Assembly (NCBI GenBank): GCA_019649035.1
Contig: BMAT01000636.1
Location: 947,794-977,550 of the forward strand
Length of the DNA stretch: 29,757 bases
Source of the DNA: Elysia marginata
Taxonomy: Eukaryota > Mollusca > Gastropoda > Plakobranchidae
Direction: 5' to 3'
Shown here: positions 1 to 12,600 of the stretch, piece after piece
Layout of the letters: each line of letters starts with the position of its first letter
Numbering within the stretch: the stretch's first letter is position 1
Notes under the pieces: model-generated
The model's database searches: none
The model's input: only the letters and a program-made list of their open reading frames with translations
Told to the model about the DNA's origin: nothing
Made by a program: the position numbers and the translations under genes

Positions 1-1529
1 TTCCATAAAAAAATTCCTGCTTTTTTCTCATGAGCTGCTTGCATCCCCGTAAAAAAATAATGAATCTTATGATATCCTTGAATTTTATATAAATGGCTTA
101 TTGAGGGCTTTGAAACTAAACTGCAGAGCTTTATCATTTGCAAGAAAAAAATCGGTTCTTATTATCTACTTTTCATTTGTTTCAACAAGTGTACCAGAAG
201 GTTACGTCTTTTTTTGTTGTTGTTGTTGTTGTTTCTGACTTACATCTGTAAATACCCCATCTTGCTACTAATGAGATTCGTTCCTTTTTTTTTAAATCAT
301 TCCAGAGTTTGCGGTATTCAAAGGTGCTGAATCGTAGCTCTGAGCTAGCTACTCTGAAAGCTGTTAACAAAGCTGAGTGTGAACTGCTAGAGGAAAGGTG
401 GCAGTCTCAGGAATGTATTAAAGCCATCATGGCTTTCTTCTCTCGCAAGTGAAAGCCATCCTAGGAACTTTTGTTTTTACAAAAATATTTGTGAAAAACC
501 TGAAATTTACATCGACAAAGACTAGTGACCAATTTTGTGCCCTATTCTTCAAGATGAACTGTGATATATATAAAAGAGAAGTTAAGCTAGCAGCTCCAAG
601 AGTAGGCACATTTGTTAATTACTAGCCTTTGAATTTTTTTTTCTTCTGGAAACTGATATTTGTGGAAAGGGAATGTCGATAAATGAAAGCATTGCACAGA
701 TATTTTTTTAGAGAAGGCACATCCAAGTTGATTTTTTAAAAGATATTTGAAAGAAGTAGGTCAGAGTGTTATAAAGAAAAATGAAATGTGGCCTGTTTGA
801 CTGGCTGCGTCAACAAGTAAACAAGTTAATTTGTTGTTTCTGGCTCAAATATGTGTTGTTTTTTACCTTTAATGGGTTTTTTTTTTACAAATAGATTTAT
901 CAGAATTTCATTTTTGCATCAAAATAATATTTTTCGTATTATCTTTTACGGGTATATTTTTATTAATGTCCTTGTCAGCAATTAGATTGCAATAGAAGAA
1001 TTCAGGATTGTAAGTGGGAAAAAACAAGTGAGAGTCACTAGTGCTCAAAATCTTTCTATTATTTTCTTAGTCTTTCCCAAAAAACCTTTTTTGTCTAAAA
1101 ATTTATTACCGCAGTTCTAATACCTAAGTGCATTTTTGCAACTATAAAACATGTACTATTGAATTTAAATAAGGCATTTTAAAGCAATGTTTTCCTGATC
1201 CTAATATAGGAAAAAATTTGATAATATCAAACCTGTAAGGTTACTAAAAATGTGATTTTTATAACTTGCTTTATGCATTTTAAAGAATTATACTTGTTAA
1301 ATTTTCTTTTTTATGAAACATTTCATGTTATATAGAACTTATCCATACCATACTGTTTTGGCATTATTTCTAAAATAAAGCAGAAAAGTGACCTATTTGC
1401 ATGCCTCTTTTTGTAATATCATGTTCACAATGAAAGACAAACGCTTGTATTGTTCATTAATACATGCCTTTTATGAGCAAACATCTTTCAATTCAGTCTC
1501 TTTTTATTCAATGAAAAGTTTTTTAAATA

Positions 1530-1690
1530 TTAATATAGCTAGACATTATGTCTTGCGTTCATGGTAAAAGAGTCGAACGTCACAATTTTCACCTTCAAAG
1601 GTGTTGCTGTTTTTAACAAGATAATTTTTCTAAGCTTTCAAACTCAAAAATTCAATAAAATTATTAATATTTTGTGGAAAGATAAAAATC
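1530..1690. repeat. Direct repeat, left copy
   Basis: The sequence is similar to 2820-2968 over about 150 bp: TTAATATA, ATGTCT(T/C)GC, GAGTC, CAATTTTCA, GTTGCT, TTTTTCTAAGCTT (1625-1637), then TTTTGTG. The spacing is 1284 bp at the best-conserved block. Confidence 0.65.
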
Positions 1691-1805
1691 ATTGTTGATT
1701 TAAACAGAACTCCTGATTTAAAAAGAATTCTTGACTTATTTGCCCTGAATGAGAGACATATCAGATTTTGATATGCACAATGAGCTAATGTCCATCAGGA
1801 CATGT

Positions 1806-1832
1806 ATATATGTCGCTGTGACAAAAGGTCGT
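1806..1832. repeat. Inverted repeat arm (partner 2250-2277)
   Basis: ATATGTCGCTGTGACAAAAG then GTC is matched in reverse complement at 2250-2277. The core TGTGACAAAAGGTC is 14 bp exact. Confidence 0.6.
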
Positions 1833-2249
1833 TTTGCGTAAAAGACAACTTTTGGTACATAATTATTTTACTCAGTGAACATTTCATATTAATTTTGAAA
1901 AGGTCCCATTTAATTCTAATAGTTCTAGGAGAAAGCAGTGGATTTATTGATGTTAAAACTGAAGTATTTAGATACTCTTAAGACTTGCATCATCAATACA
2001 AAGTTCCCACTTTTTAAAATTCATGTCAGAATCACCCGTGACTCAAAAAGTGTGACTTTTTTCATCTCAGAATCACTCGCGACATAATGGGTTCTGTGCT
2101 CTCAATATTGTGTTCTGTAAAAATTATTTGTGTTTAAAATGTTACTTTCAGCCCATTACATATTTCAAGCAAGATTATTTGACCTAGTTTTAGTTGTGAA
2201 ACATTTCGTTTAATCTCAAAGACTGACATGACATCACTCGCAACACGTC

Positions 2250-2277
2250 AGATGACCTTTTGTCACAAGCACATATC
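2250..2277. repeat. Inverted repeat arm (partner 1806-1832)
   Basis: GACCTTTTGTCACAAGCACA is the reverse-complement counterpart of the arm near 1806-1832. It is about 420 bp away, and copies of a small motif ATCACYCGYRACA lie between and beside the arms. Confidence 0.6.
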
Positions 2278-2819
2278 AGCTTTTCAAAACCAGTAGATGA
2301 AATCTAAAGATAGACAATTGATGGGCTTAATTTGAACAAAATTGAAAACCAGAGCCTTAGTTTCAATTTTTTTAAATAAAGCATTTAGCATCGCATATCT
2401 CCCATTCACATTTTATTCACGTTGGACCAGCACTAACAAAAGTGACATACATTTACTTTGAATTTTGATTTTAGTCAAATAGAAAACGCCGTTAGCAATT
2501 CTCTATGAGAAAAATATTCCAGAATATCATGTTTCTCGTGTACAGTTGTACGACTTGACATGTAAATTTTAATTTTATCAATCATGACTCTAAAGCAGTT
2601 TCTGTCTAAATTGATTTTAACATCTTTGGCAGGGGTTATGTGTAATATATGACAATGCTATTCTGTAATGATAACGTGACCTTTCAATAAAAAAATGTAT
2701 TTGAAATGGGGAAAAAAATTGCTAGTGAGATGATGAAGGTGTGTAATTTTAAAATGGGAAATAACAAAATCAGTCTATTTTTGTTGTTGTTTATGTCTTT
2801 TTGAACAACTAAAGCCATC

Positions 2820-2968
2820 ATTAATATAAGATATGTCTCGCTTGGAGGGTACATGAGTCAGATGTTGCAATTTTCAACTTAAAAGAAGTTGCTCTTTTGA
2901 ATGAGACATTTTTCTAAGCTTCTATTAATCAAAAGTTTCATTAAATTCTCAACATTTTGTGAACAGTT
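2820..2968. repeat. Direct repeat, right copy
   Basis: Partner of 1530-1690. The best-conserved block is TTTTTCTAAGCTT at 2909-2921. It has diverged considerably, so the event is old. Confidence 0.65.
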
Positions 2969-3444
2969 ATTAAACCTTTTGTTAAAATAAAAAAAAAAAG
3001 AGAGAAAAAGAGGAAAAGCTAGACATTAAAATGGTGTTTTCTTTAAAACTTAATTACCGACTTCTGACCCATTCCCCTTGGATGCAAGGCATATATGAAA
3101 TTTGTAAATCCCACATCCTAATTTCAGATAAACAGCAATGTCTAACTATCTATTTTGTTTATGCAATAATAAGTACAAATTCTATCCATTTTTAATTTTA
3201 TTTAATCAAAAATGAGTTTACCATAACCAAAATACATGTACCTGTAAGTTTACCTTTAATCACAATGGATGTCTCAAATTGACTTCTATAACATTCTAAT
3301 TAGATGGATCAAACTGACTTGCATTTTCTAAATTTGTGGTTCAAAAGGATCAAACTAATATTACACTTATAGCATGGTGCTGCAAATGTAAAATAAATCA
3401 TCTTTTCATGACTGAAGTTATAATATTTATAGAAGTAAAGTAAA

Positions 3445-3640
3445 GAGCGTTTTATATAGGCTTAATCCACTAAATGCTCTAACTTCTAAGCACTTAACAT
3501 GGGTTCTCCAACAAGCCATAACCAACCAAATAACCTTCTGAATTCACAGAGCAGCACCTATTAACGCGCATCACTCTAGTATACTGACAAGATCTTTTCC
3601 TGCCCATGGCCAGATGCTCATTTAACACCTGAGTTAATAA
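3445..3640 (-). mobile_element. SINE body copy, head missing
   Basis: The sequence is homologous to the body of the SINE at 20653-20952. Shared stretches include ATCCACTAAA, GCCATAA, ACCTTCT, CATCACTC and AAGATCTTT in the same order. The tRNA-like head is absent or too diverged to see. Confidence 0.75.
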
Positions 3641-4416
3641 AATTGTTAGCACTGTAGTAGACATGAAAATACCAGCTTAAAAAATTTATCACAGGTAATG
3701 TCAACCCTGTTAAAAGTCTAAAACCTAAAGAGATTCAAATGTGGAAAGCCTCAAGACAAAACGACCAAGTTAAGTTAGTCAAAGGCTTTCAAAATTATTT
3801 ACGCCTATAACCTTAAGGTATATATGTTTCATTTACATCTTTCACTGCAAGAGTTACATCGTCCTATATTATCATGTTACAGTCTTGCTTGATTTTTAAG
3901 TTATTGTGAAAATTCATTGGGGAAAGTTAATGTGTTGGAACACTAATTTTGAAGGCCAATTACCCAGTAGTAGGAGTTTTCAGGAATTCATAAGCCTCCG
4001 ACATTATCCTTATGATGCTTTATAGTCTGGCTCTTCAAACTCATACAATTTGCTACTGTCTGGACACTGCCTAGTGCCTCTGTCTATGTCAGTATGTGTG
4101 TAGGGTGGAGTTGAAGAAGGAGGCATCACCATTGACTTAGTGTGAATGATTGACACAAAGGCCCTGTCAGCCTCACTGATTAGGTTAACCTGTCACTGTT
4201 TTATCAGTTCAGAGGATTTAGGATGGGGATGGGTAGTGAGAAGAAACCATCTCAAAAGTGTTCAGCCAATATTGTGATCCCATATGTTGGAGGTTTGTTA
4301 CTAAGAACGTATAATGGTGCTGTATTTGAAATCAATTAGTGATTCTTTGTTAAACTTAGAGTGATGCTTTAGTGAGCTACTACAATAAAGCCTAAACTTT
4401 GGAAATCAAGTTAGAT

Positions 4417-4429
4417 TTGCATTTATATA
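4417..4429. repeat. Target-site duplication, left copy
   Basis: TTGCATTTATATA lies directly next to the 3' terminus of the LINE fragment and is repeated exactly at 4877-4889 next to its truncated 5' end. Confidence 0.85.
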
Positions 4430-4876
4430 CTCACTCACTACCCTTTTTGCCATGGGCAACTAGGGCAGCAACAAAGTCCCTCCATTTCTCTCGGTCCTGA
4501 GCCAGAGTCCTCAAGGTGCCCCATGACTGTCCCATGGTTGCTGCCTCTGCCTCTGCTGTCCTCCTCCAGGTAGTCTTTGGGCGTCCTCTTTTCCTGCGTC
4601 CCTCTGGCTTCCATTGAACGGCTACTCTGGTGATAGCATTCTGGGACTTGCGTAGTACATGCCCTATCCACTTCCATCTTCTCTCGACTAAAATCTTCTC
4701 AATACTTTCTTGTTGACAGTGTTCAAGCAGTTCTTCATTGGATATTCTTTGGGGCCAGAAGATCCTAGCAATTTTTCTAAGGTTCTTGGTGTGGAATGAT
4801 GATAATTTTGATAGATCCTGATCAGTCATACGCCAACATTCAGAACCATACAGCAAGGTAGAGAGAACACAACTTA
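4430..4876 (-). mobile_element. 5'-truncated non-LTR retrotransposon (LINE) 3' end
   Basis: The minus strand encodes about 140 residues typical of the region after the reverse transcriptase in RTE/CR1-like LINEs: LLYGSECWRMT, then RRWKWIGHVLRKSQ, then GRRKRGRPKTTWRRT, then AQDREKWRDFV, ending GKKGSE and a stop at 4431-4433. The frame is intact but lacks the endonuclease and reverse transcriptase core, so it cannot move by itself. The 3' end carries a short TGAG-type repeat (GTAGTGAGTGAG) rather than poly(A). A 13-bp direct repeat flanks the element. The clade (RTE or CR1) is not certain. Confidence 0.88.
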
Positions 4877-4889
4877 TTGCATTTATATA
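4877..4889. repeat. Target-site duplication, right copy
   Basis: This is an exact copy of the 13-bp sequence at 4417-4429, on the 5'-truncated side of the LINE fragment. Confidence 0.85.
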
Positions 4890-7800
4890 GATCTATGTAA
4901 AATTTGAGAATTAGAAATCGGGTTTTCTTTGAAACTTCCTAAGCAAGTACACGTTTTTTGGAACATAAATCATACTCATAGAGTAAACCTTCTAGAAAAC
5001 TCAAATGTATACGTCGAGGTCTAGAACATGACAAAAGTGTATTGCAACCACATGATCTAGATCTTAATTTTTACATTGGAATGTTTTGGTATGAAACAAC
5101 AAACGTGCAGATTGACTTAGTCTAAACAAGATGTCCAGAGTTTTCTCATGACATTCGCAAAATTAGATTGGGTATTCACTGGGCATGCTCGCTGTGTCTT
5201 TGTCAGCAAAGTCAAGCAATGGAATAGCATCTGTCGGGTGTGTAACTGACAGATCTGAGTTGGAGTCGTTTTTGCATAAAATTATCAAAATATGGCCCAA
5301 TAACATAGTTTGAGAGATGCAATTGGTTTGCATTTTTCAATGTCATATTGGCTACCAGAGAAGCCACTAAAATTTTCTGCAAATTAATGAAAATCCTGGC
5401 GCTACGTAATTTAAACTTGACAAGCTTTCTTCTAATTCTTAAGGTGAACAGCATTACATTAATTGTGCACTGGTCAGGCAACCCTTTAAAACTTGCGTTC
5501 ATTTATTTGTACATGTAAATTGTAATGGATCATCACAAATTAGTAGAATTGCATTAATTGTCATCATATATTATGTTGTCCTTTTCTTGAGAGGCCGAGT
5601 CGATGTATTTTTTGCTGCCCTATTTTTCTTCATTTGGGTCGCTGGCTTTTTTGTTGAATGAAGATTTAATTTCATTTTATTTAGCAGTTGAATATTTCAT
5701 TTCCAGCCTTGATTTTAGCTCTTTTTATAGGATGCGCCATCATGAAAGTTATAAATCTAGAAAAGTTTCAGAAATATTTTGACGCTTTGAATTAAATAAA
5801 AAAACGACAATTTTCTCAATGAACACAAATCAACTTACATGTAGTTTGATGGAACTCTACACTTAAATTACACTCAACACAGAAGGTAGTAGAGGCATGG
5901 ATTTTATTTTACCACGAGATAAATTACATGATTTGTACACAATAGCTTTTTTTTCAAATCACTAATCACTCAAGTTGACAAATTAACACATACATGAAAC
6001 CACACCTCTTCTCCTATCAAAGCAAAATAATGGAAACAACAAACGCCATGCAGTAAGCTTATTATTTCGAGACGGAAATTTTTCTATCTAATGCAAAAAA
6101 AAATATTGGGAAAACAATTCGCTTTTGTCCCTTGTCACGGAACACAATCATATTGAAAGAGAATTTCATCTAAGCACACACCCATTTAACGACTTAATTA
6201 GCTTTTCAAACTTTTCTGATACAGCGGCCAACTCAGAGCTGGGAATCTTCTGCCTTTATGCCCAATTCAGCCTAAACTTTCTTACAAAATGGAGTCAAAG
6301 TGCCTTTAAAAAACCTTTTACAACATTCCTCTTTACCCTCCTAGATAGGGCTCCCATCCTCACATTCAACCTTTCTGGGTAATGACTATTGGGATTATTG
6401 TTCCTGCTGGCAAACTCCCTTTTTTAGGTCAATTGCTTGCAGGCAAGAACAATAATTTTGTGCTCTACTCTCATTGCCAATTCCCAGCCCTGCAACTCCT
6501 CAAAAAGTAACAATAAAAACCTAAAACCACAGCAAAACATCAAGCATTGATGAAAGTTTATTTGCATGTTCTATAGAAGCAGCACTGTGGAAAATAAACT
6601 TTTTCTTTTCCTCTTACTCCTTTTTGCCAAGATGAATTACAAAAAAAAAACAGGCACATGTAAAATGATGCATATGTTAACTTTGGAATTAGGACTTAAT
6701 TACTTATGATTATGTTTCTGTTCACCAACTCACAACTAATACAAGACATTATAATATTCTTGTATGTAACTGTGCAATGAATTTAGTTAAACCAATATGA
6801 TTTAATAATTATAAGTTTGCATTTCACAAACATAAAAATCAACACTTCGAAATTGACTATCATAGAAGCACAAAAGCCATACAATAATTTAATTAGAAAG
6901 TTTAATTTATAGATACAATCACAATGTAAGCCTGCACTACCTTATTTCTCTTTTCTTTTCCCATATGGCACATACTACTTTCATACATAATGTATGTCCT
7001 ATTTTTAAGCTCAATCATGATTTTTTTTTTGTTTGCTTCAGTTTTGTGTCTCACTTTTAACATGTCTTGCTATTTCACACCTGTTTATATTTTAAGTTGC
7101 AGTAATTTCAAAATTTTTACATGGTAAATTATTAGACCAATCTTATAAAAACAAATTTTATTAATATAGTTACAAAAATGTTTTTTTACATCACATAAAT
7201 TATTACCTGCTCAAATGCTTTGAAACTCACAAAGTAGGCCTGCACCTTTAAAATACAAGATGCATCTACATATTAAAATTAACGATAAAGAAAACTTCAA
7301 GACTTTTCTCTCAATCTAAACTTGATCAGGCTGATCAAATTGACAGCAAATGAACCATTTACAGCTTTCATCAACTGCAAACATTCATATGAAAAGTGTC
7401 TAGACATAGGCTGGACAAAGAAAATAATACACTGTACATGTTGATGACACCTGGTAATAAAAGCACCATCTTGGCTGCCAATTTGAGACGTCACAGTAAA
7501 GCCCACACCCAGAGAAGGAAAGTATCACCCAGGACATGCGGGAAGCACTTTAGTCAGAACAACGTCACTGAAATGTTTGTATATGCTTCAAAAGTTAATA
7601 GAACACAGAGGTCTTGACCAGGATTAGCTTAATCAGCGACGCTCCATTGTGGAGAAATAAAGCTCAAATGTAGTCCCTTCTACAGTCACCTTTTTTGAAG
7701 ACTTGGCTTTTATAAATACAATAATTTTTATCAGGTTAGAAAAACAAAGACTTAGGTCTACACTTTTGACTTCCATAAGCAAGATCCCCATTTGATTTTG

Positions 7801-8893
7801 AAGCCAGAAGGTAAATAATACAGGATCCCCCCTTGTCCTATATTATTCAGATGGAGAGCTATAAACCATGTATTAAAGAAGATGGGAAAAACATTCCACC
7901 TATGTTGAACAGATCCTGGCATTACTTCAGTGCAGTCAAACCTCAGTACCCCAGTATTCAGTCCTTAAATATATTGGCTCAAGCATTTGAAAAAACATTT
8001 TTTTAAACAAATACATAGTGGTAAAAAAGTACATGTACTTATGGTTTGAAATTTTCACAAGTATAACATTTGCAAACACTATTTAAAAAAAACAATAATT
8101 TCTTCTTTTTATTTTTCAAAACAATTATTTTTTCAAATATTGATTTAAATTTTTGAGTTGAACTTAAATAAAACAAAACAAACACACACACACACAAAAA
8201 CGCATCCTACAATTAATGTTTATCAGAAGTAGCATAATGGGAAATTTGCTTAAAATTATTTTTAGACAATTTACAACAAACAGCTCTTTACCTCAAATGT
8301 TACAAGTCATCATTTTGTGGTGTTTCCAAAGAAAGCAAGATGTTAAATCTTTTCCCCATGATAAGATTGCACAAATCCACCACAAGTAAATATTTAAAAA
8401 CTTCAGCCCTACTTCAAACCTTTAGGGTAATGAAGCTCCTTTTGATTACATTGCATGCATACTGAAAAATTCGTATAGAAGTCTATATATTTCTGCCAAT
8501 TAAAAGTATTGTAAGTTCTAAGGCACATCACCAGCCGTACATTATGAAACAACAGATGAAAGACAAAGTTGTCAATTCCTCCTGTGTATTGTTGGTATTG
8601 GATTCCATCAACAGTTGCTCAAACTCAGTCAATATCATCAATGTCGCCGACCAGACTATCACCCATTAAAAGTTCAGGGAATAAATTGTCCTGAGGGTTG
8701 TACTCTACAAGTTCTTGTCCTAAACAGTCACAGAAAATTAAAAACAACAAAGGTAAAAACGGTAAGACATCTCATAAGATATTTTGTTAATGCAAACCCA
8801 ATTCATGGATTTGTAAGAATATTTGGAATTAATTATTTTTCCAAAATACCCCGGTATGCGGACCAGATCAATAAAGTAAGCTCACACCATGCC
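4890..8893. other. No gene recognised; AT-rich, possible distal 3'UTR or intergenic
   Basis: Apart from one repeat copy at 5095-5275, I see only AT-rich sequence, homopolymer runs and a short CA tract at 8181-8196. The open frames here (for example 6125-6382 and 8615-8926 on the plus strand) show no recognisable motif, splice context or composition change. Confidence 0.5.
5095..5275. repeat. Interspersed repeat family B, copy 1
   Basis: About 180 bp shared in the same orientation with 21818-21995. Matching blocks include GCAAAATTAGAT, CATGCTCGCT, GTCAGCA, CATCTGT and TGTGTAACTGA in order. No coding capacity or tRNA-like head is visible. It could be a SINE fragment or a MITE. Confidence 0.75.
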
Positions 8894-9614
8894 TTTATTT
8901 GTATGGGAAAAACGTTTGCACAGTAAAACTTATCCCCTATTATAAATAATAGTTTTCTTCAACTTTCTCTTGGTTGAAAGATTTTCACTAAAACCACACA
9001 TCTTACACATAACTTTTAAAACTTTATTATTGACATTTGGGGATTTTTATAACATGAGAAAAAAAAATACAGTATGTGGGCCTACTCACTTAAGGTTTTC
9101 AAATACTTTATAGAAAGCTCTTTTTTTTTAACTATATTGCCTAAAATATTTTTTTTTAAGCTTTTAATCTGAGCCTGTCTTCTGTAAAAGATTCATAAAA
9201 TACAATATTACATATTAAATCTTCACTTTTTTCTTCTTTTTACAATCATACCTAGAAAATTCTTGCTCATAAAAAAATGCAACGGGCAAGTGGTTTCACT
9301 GAATCATAGTAAAAATACGAAACAATTTGTACTTTTTAGGCAACTTTTGACCACAGAATACTCATCTGTTTTTAGTGTAATATTCCAATTTACAGGATAA
9401 AAAGAGTATACTTTAAAAAATTATCAATAGATTTTTTAAAAAGGTAGTTTAGTTATGTTGTTTAAGCTTTTCTTAAATTTGGAACAATAGAAAATAGAAA
9501 AGAAATCATAAATGGATATTTATTTCCTAAAATTGATCCAATGTTTAGTATTTTAAAAAAAGTAATAAGTGTTAAAAGATTAGTATGCAAGGTGATTTAG
9601 AAAATGAAAAATAT
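8894..9614 (-). other. Likely 3'UTR of the HSF gene (end unknown)
   Basis: Sequence downstream of the stop codon is AT-rich and has no conserved open frame. Minus-strand AATAAA hexamers occur at 9519-9524, 9023-9028 and 8894-8899, and more lie further on. Any of them could be the poly(A) signal. I cannot choose without transcript data, so the end given is only the last of these three. Confidence 0.35.
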
Positions 9615-9673
9615 TTAATCCTGCTCTGGATAAGAAATGTCCCACAAATCCATATTCATCATTAAAGTTCCAT
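9615..9673 (-). CDS. HSF1: HSF exon o: C-terminus and stop codon
   Basis: This is the last coding exon, 59 nt. It encodes the end of Asp654 to residue 672 and the TAA stop: [19 protein letters not shown]. The mix of Met, Leu, Trp, Tyr and acidic residues fits a short transactivation tail. The acceptor is TTTACAG. The frame is fixed by the split codon shared with exon n. Confidence 0.9.
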
Positions 9674-12600
9674 CTGTAAAAAAACCAAATTTTCAAGCCA
9701 AGTAGAAATCTGACTGGTGGAAGATAGAAGAGAGACAGACAATCTCTAGTCATGGAAACATAATTTCCAGATATTTTTTAACCCATTTCAAAGAATAACA
9801 CCTTAAGTAACCCACGATATCGATCTAGTTGTGCCTGAATTTGAGTCCCAATAAATATTCAGTAGTGCTTGATAAAAAATCTTTTGCGAACAACCTCATA
9901 TTTTAACAACACAGAAATGGCAGAAGGATTTTCTGGTTTCTTAGACCTAAGCTTGTTCACAGACAATTATCTTTAAAATGGGATATCTATTTTTGCTTGT
10001 GATTTGAATGTCTGGTTTAAATTTTTTATTCTCTAGCCAGGCTTGGTGGAGAGCCTCACAAAACAAATTCTTATATTGGTTGACCGTTATTTTATACTAT
10101 AAATCCAATATGGGGCTGATCAGAGCATCTCAATCTACCAGTCTCTTTTATATGCTCCTACATTTGCTTGGTTAAAAACAGCAAAAAATTAAGATTTCAT
10201 ACATAATTGTGCTAAAAATACTAGATTTAAGATTTTAATTAACATAAGTATCAGTAATGAGAATATAACCAGTACAGAAGGAATAATAAAAACAAAGTAT
10301 GAAGCTTTATTGTAAGTTGGATTGAGAAGATAGAGGCATGAGGGAATCACATAGATGTATTCATATACTTAATACTCATTTATTTGAGCTAAATTATAGT
10401 GCCTCTACTGCCCTCATCTATACATATTGCCCTTCATTTACAAATTGATTTTGCCAGCTTTGGTTTGAATGAAGTACAATTTATAGTTGCATTTATCACC
10501 AATAGGGTTTTTTTTGTTTCAAGACATTGAAAACCGCTTACATAGAGAACTTAAATGGCTTGGCATTATACTCATGAAAGAAATAAAAAATTTGAAGTAT
10601 TCAAGTTTACAGGCCAAGTAAATTTATCCTATATGATGTACAATACCCGTTATATAAAGAATTCTAAACCATGAAAATTTTGTATACTGGCTCTGTTAAG
10701 CGGCTACATTGTTATACAAAACTAAAGATTTGTTTTTTGACTAGCCTACCTGTAACAGCTTCAGCAGATGTTGAAGCAGCATCTTTGTCTGGGCCAGCCT
10801 TCAGCTCCTCAAGTTCCTTGAAAAAAATAGGGGTTTAAAGAGAAGAAAATAAGTTTCACTAGTTCCTTAATTAATTTTGCTAGCTTTGGGCTGCATGAAA
10901 TAGCAATTTATAGTTGCTTTTATAAAATACATACATAGCATTTATTACAAATGGTTTTTTTTTCTTGTTTCAAGACATTAAAAAGGCTTTGTAGAGAACT
11001 TGAATAAATTGACTTTTAATGCACAGAAGGTATAAAAAATTTAAGTATTTGAGTTCACAACGTCAGGCCAAATTTCACAGTCCTAAAAAGGTATTGAGAT
11101 CTTACCAAGCCGTACCCTTAGCCTAGTATTTTCTGTGTGGCCTACCAGTACCACCTTTTCAGATGATAAATTTGTCTCATAAATTTCTACCAAAATCTTT
11201 GCAAAGCCCTCACACATTGGAGCTGTTTAAGAACTACACAAATGAAGATTAAAAACATGAAGCTAAAATAGTTTTTTAAAAAGTACTTGTAATAACAGTA
11301 ATTAGAAACCCTTAATTTTTTTTCTTTCTCATTAAAATTTTTCTTCAGATTACACTTTCGAACATCAGAAATTTCTTTATTATTATATTTTACCAGAATG
11401 TTCAATAGTGAATAGTTTGTTTTTGATGGAATTAGTAAGCCAGGCATTTTTTTCTTGTAGATTTATATCGTTCCATATCTTTTTGTATACTTAAGATCTA
11501 TTTTTATATAAAAAGAACATTCAAAGACCTATTTCAAGAGAGGAGAAATAAAACAGAACAGAAGCTCGTATAATTTTATAGGCAGGCGAGAGCTATAAAA
11601 AAATTCCTTCCTTTGTAGCTTCTTACAGATCATATAAAATTTTCATGAGAAAAGACTTACTTTTTCATCAGTATCAAGTTCCAAGTTCCATGGATTAGAA
11701 ATCTCAAAGAGCTGAAAAAAGAAAAAAGAAAGTTAAAAAAAAATCAATATAACTTCTACAATTCTTTCTCACATAATTTTTGTTTCATTTAAAAAATTTA
11801 TTTTGTTTGCAGCTTTAAAAAATTTATCGAAAAAATTTTGTGAGACTTGAAGATAACCAAATAACAACTAGATCTAATTGTAATCAATATTTTGTTAACA
11901 TCTGCCCAACATATTGAAGAAAGTAAAATACAGTCAAACCAGACAATAGCAAATGATGAAGAACTTGAACAAGTAAGTTTCTTTGCACATGCTACCTTCA
12001 TAGTCATTGATCAATTGAGAGTACAAAGTCTAAAGATTTACTTCCATCATCTTTTTGCTCCCTTGCATTGAACAAAAGAAAATTTGTCTTGCATCTTCAT
12101 TCCAAATTTAACTTTGTTGCTTATGTGTGCAAAGGAAGAGCAAGAGTGTATAAGGGGCAGTGATTGCCTTGGAAATGGCAGATTTACCCATGCTAAAGAT
12201 TTAAAGCAGGGATAGCAAATCCCAAACTGTAATTAAGGGTGATTGTTTAATTGACTTTCATAATTCAGCTGCATTTCAGTATTCTGAAACAGCTTTAACT
12301 TTTAAACAATGTAGAATAATATCATAGACGATCAATGATAAATTATGTAAAGTGAAAATCATTGCATATGTTGATAACCGATTACAAGATTAAGGTAGCA
12401 TAAGCATCAAAACTTGAAAACAGGGGAAACCAATGAAAAAACGCTATACTGCAAACGTTAGCTTCAACTTTTTTAGTAGCAAAGTTTAAGGATATGTTTT
12501 ATCAGAAAAACAACTTATGCAATTAAATGACTTTTTTTTTTAAGTCCCATGAAATCAACAATTTTTCTCAAAAACAAATCTTATCTGTCAACCAGGCACA

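Larger units (their letters stand above)
1..4429. other. No gene recognised; AT-rich region with old repeats
   Basis: The stretch has no open frame with a recognisable domain. It contains a (TTG)n tract at about 214-233, a diverged direct repeat pair (about 1530-1690 and 2820-2968), an inverted pair between them (1806-1832 and 2250-2277), and one SINE-like copy (3445-3640). The rest is unremarkable AT-rich DNA. Confidence 0.5.

Noticed and set aside
2517..2526. TTCCAGAA, a two-unit heat shock element; also TTCTAGAA near 4990
   Set aside because: Two units occur by chance at this composition, and neither extends to the three units needed for a convincing element or lies near a promoter.
8615..8926. 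Plus-strand open frame of 103 codons downstream of HSF
   Set aside because: No recognisable domain, no supporting context, and it lies where the HSF 3'UTR or intergenic DNA is expected.
11187..11447. Minus-strand frame of 86 codons in intron m-n
   Set aside because: Rich in Lys, Asn, Phe and Tyr as expected from AT-rich intron; the exon chain skips it with perfect phases.
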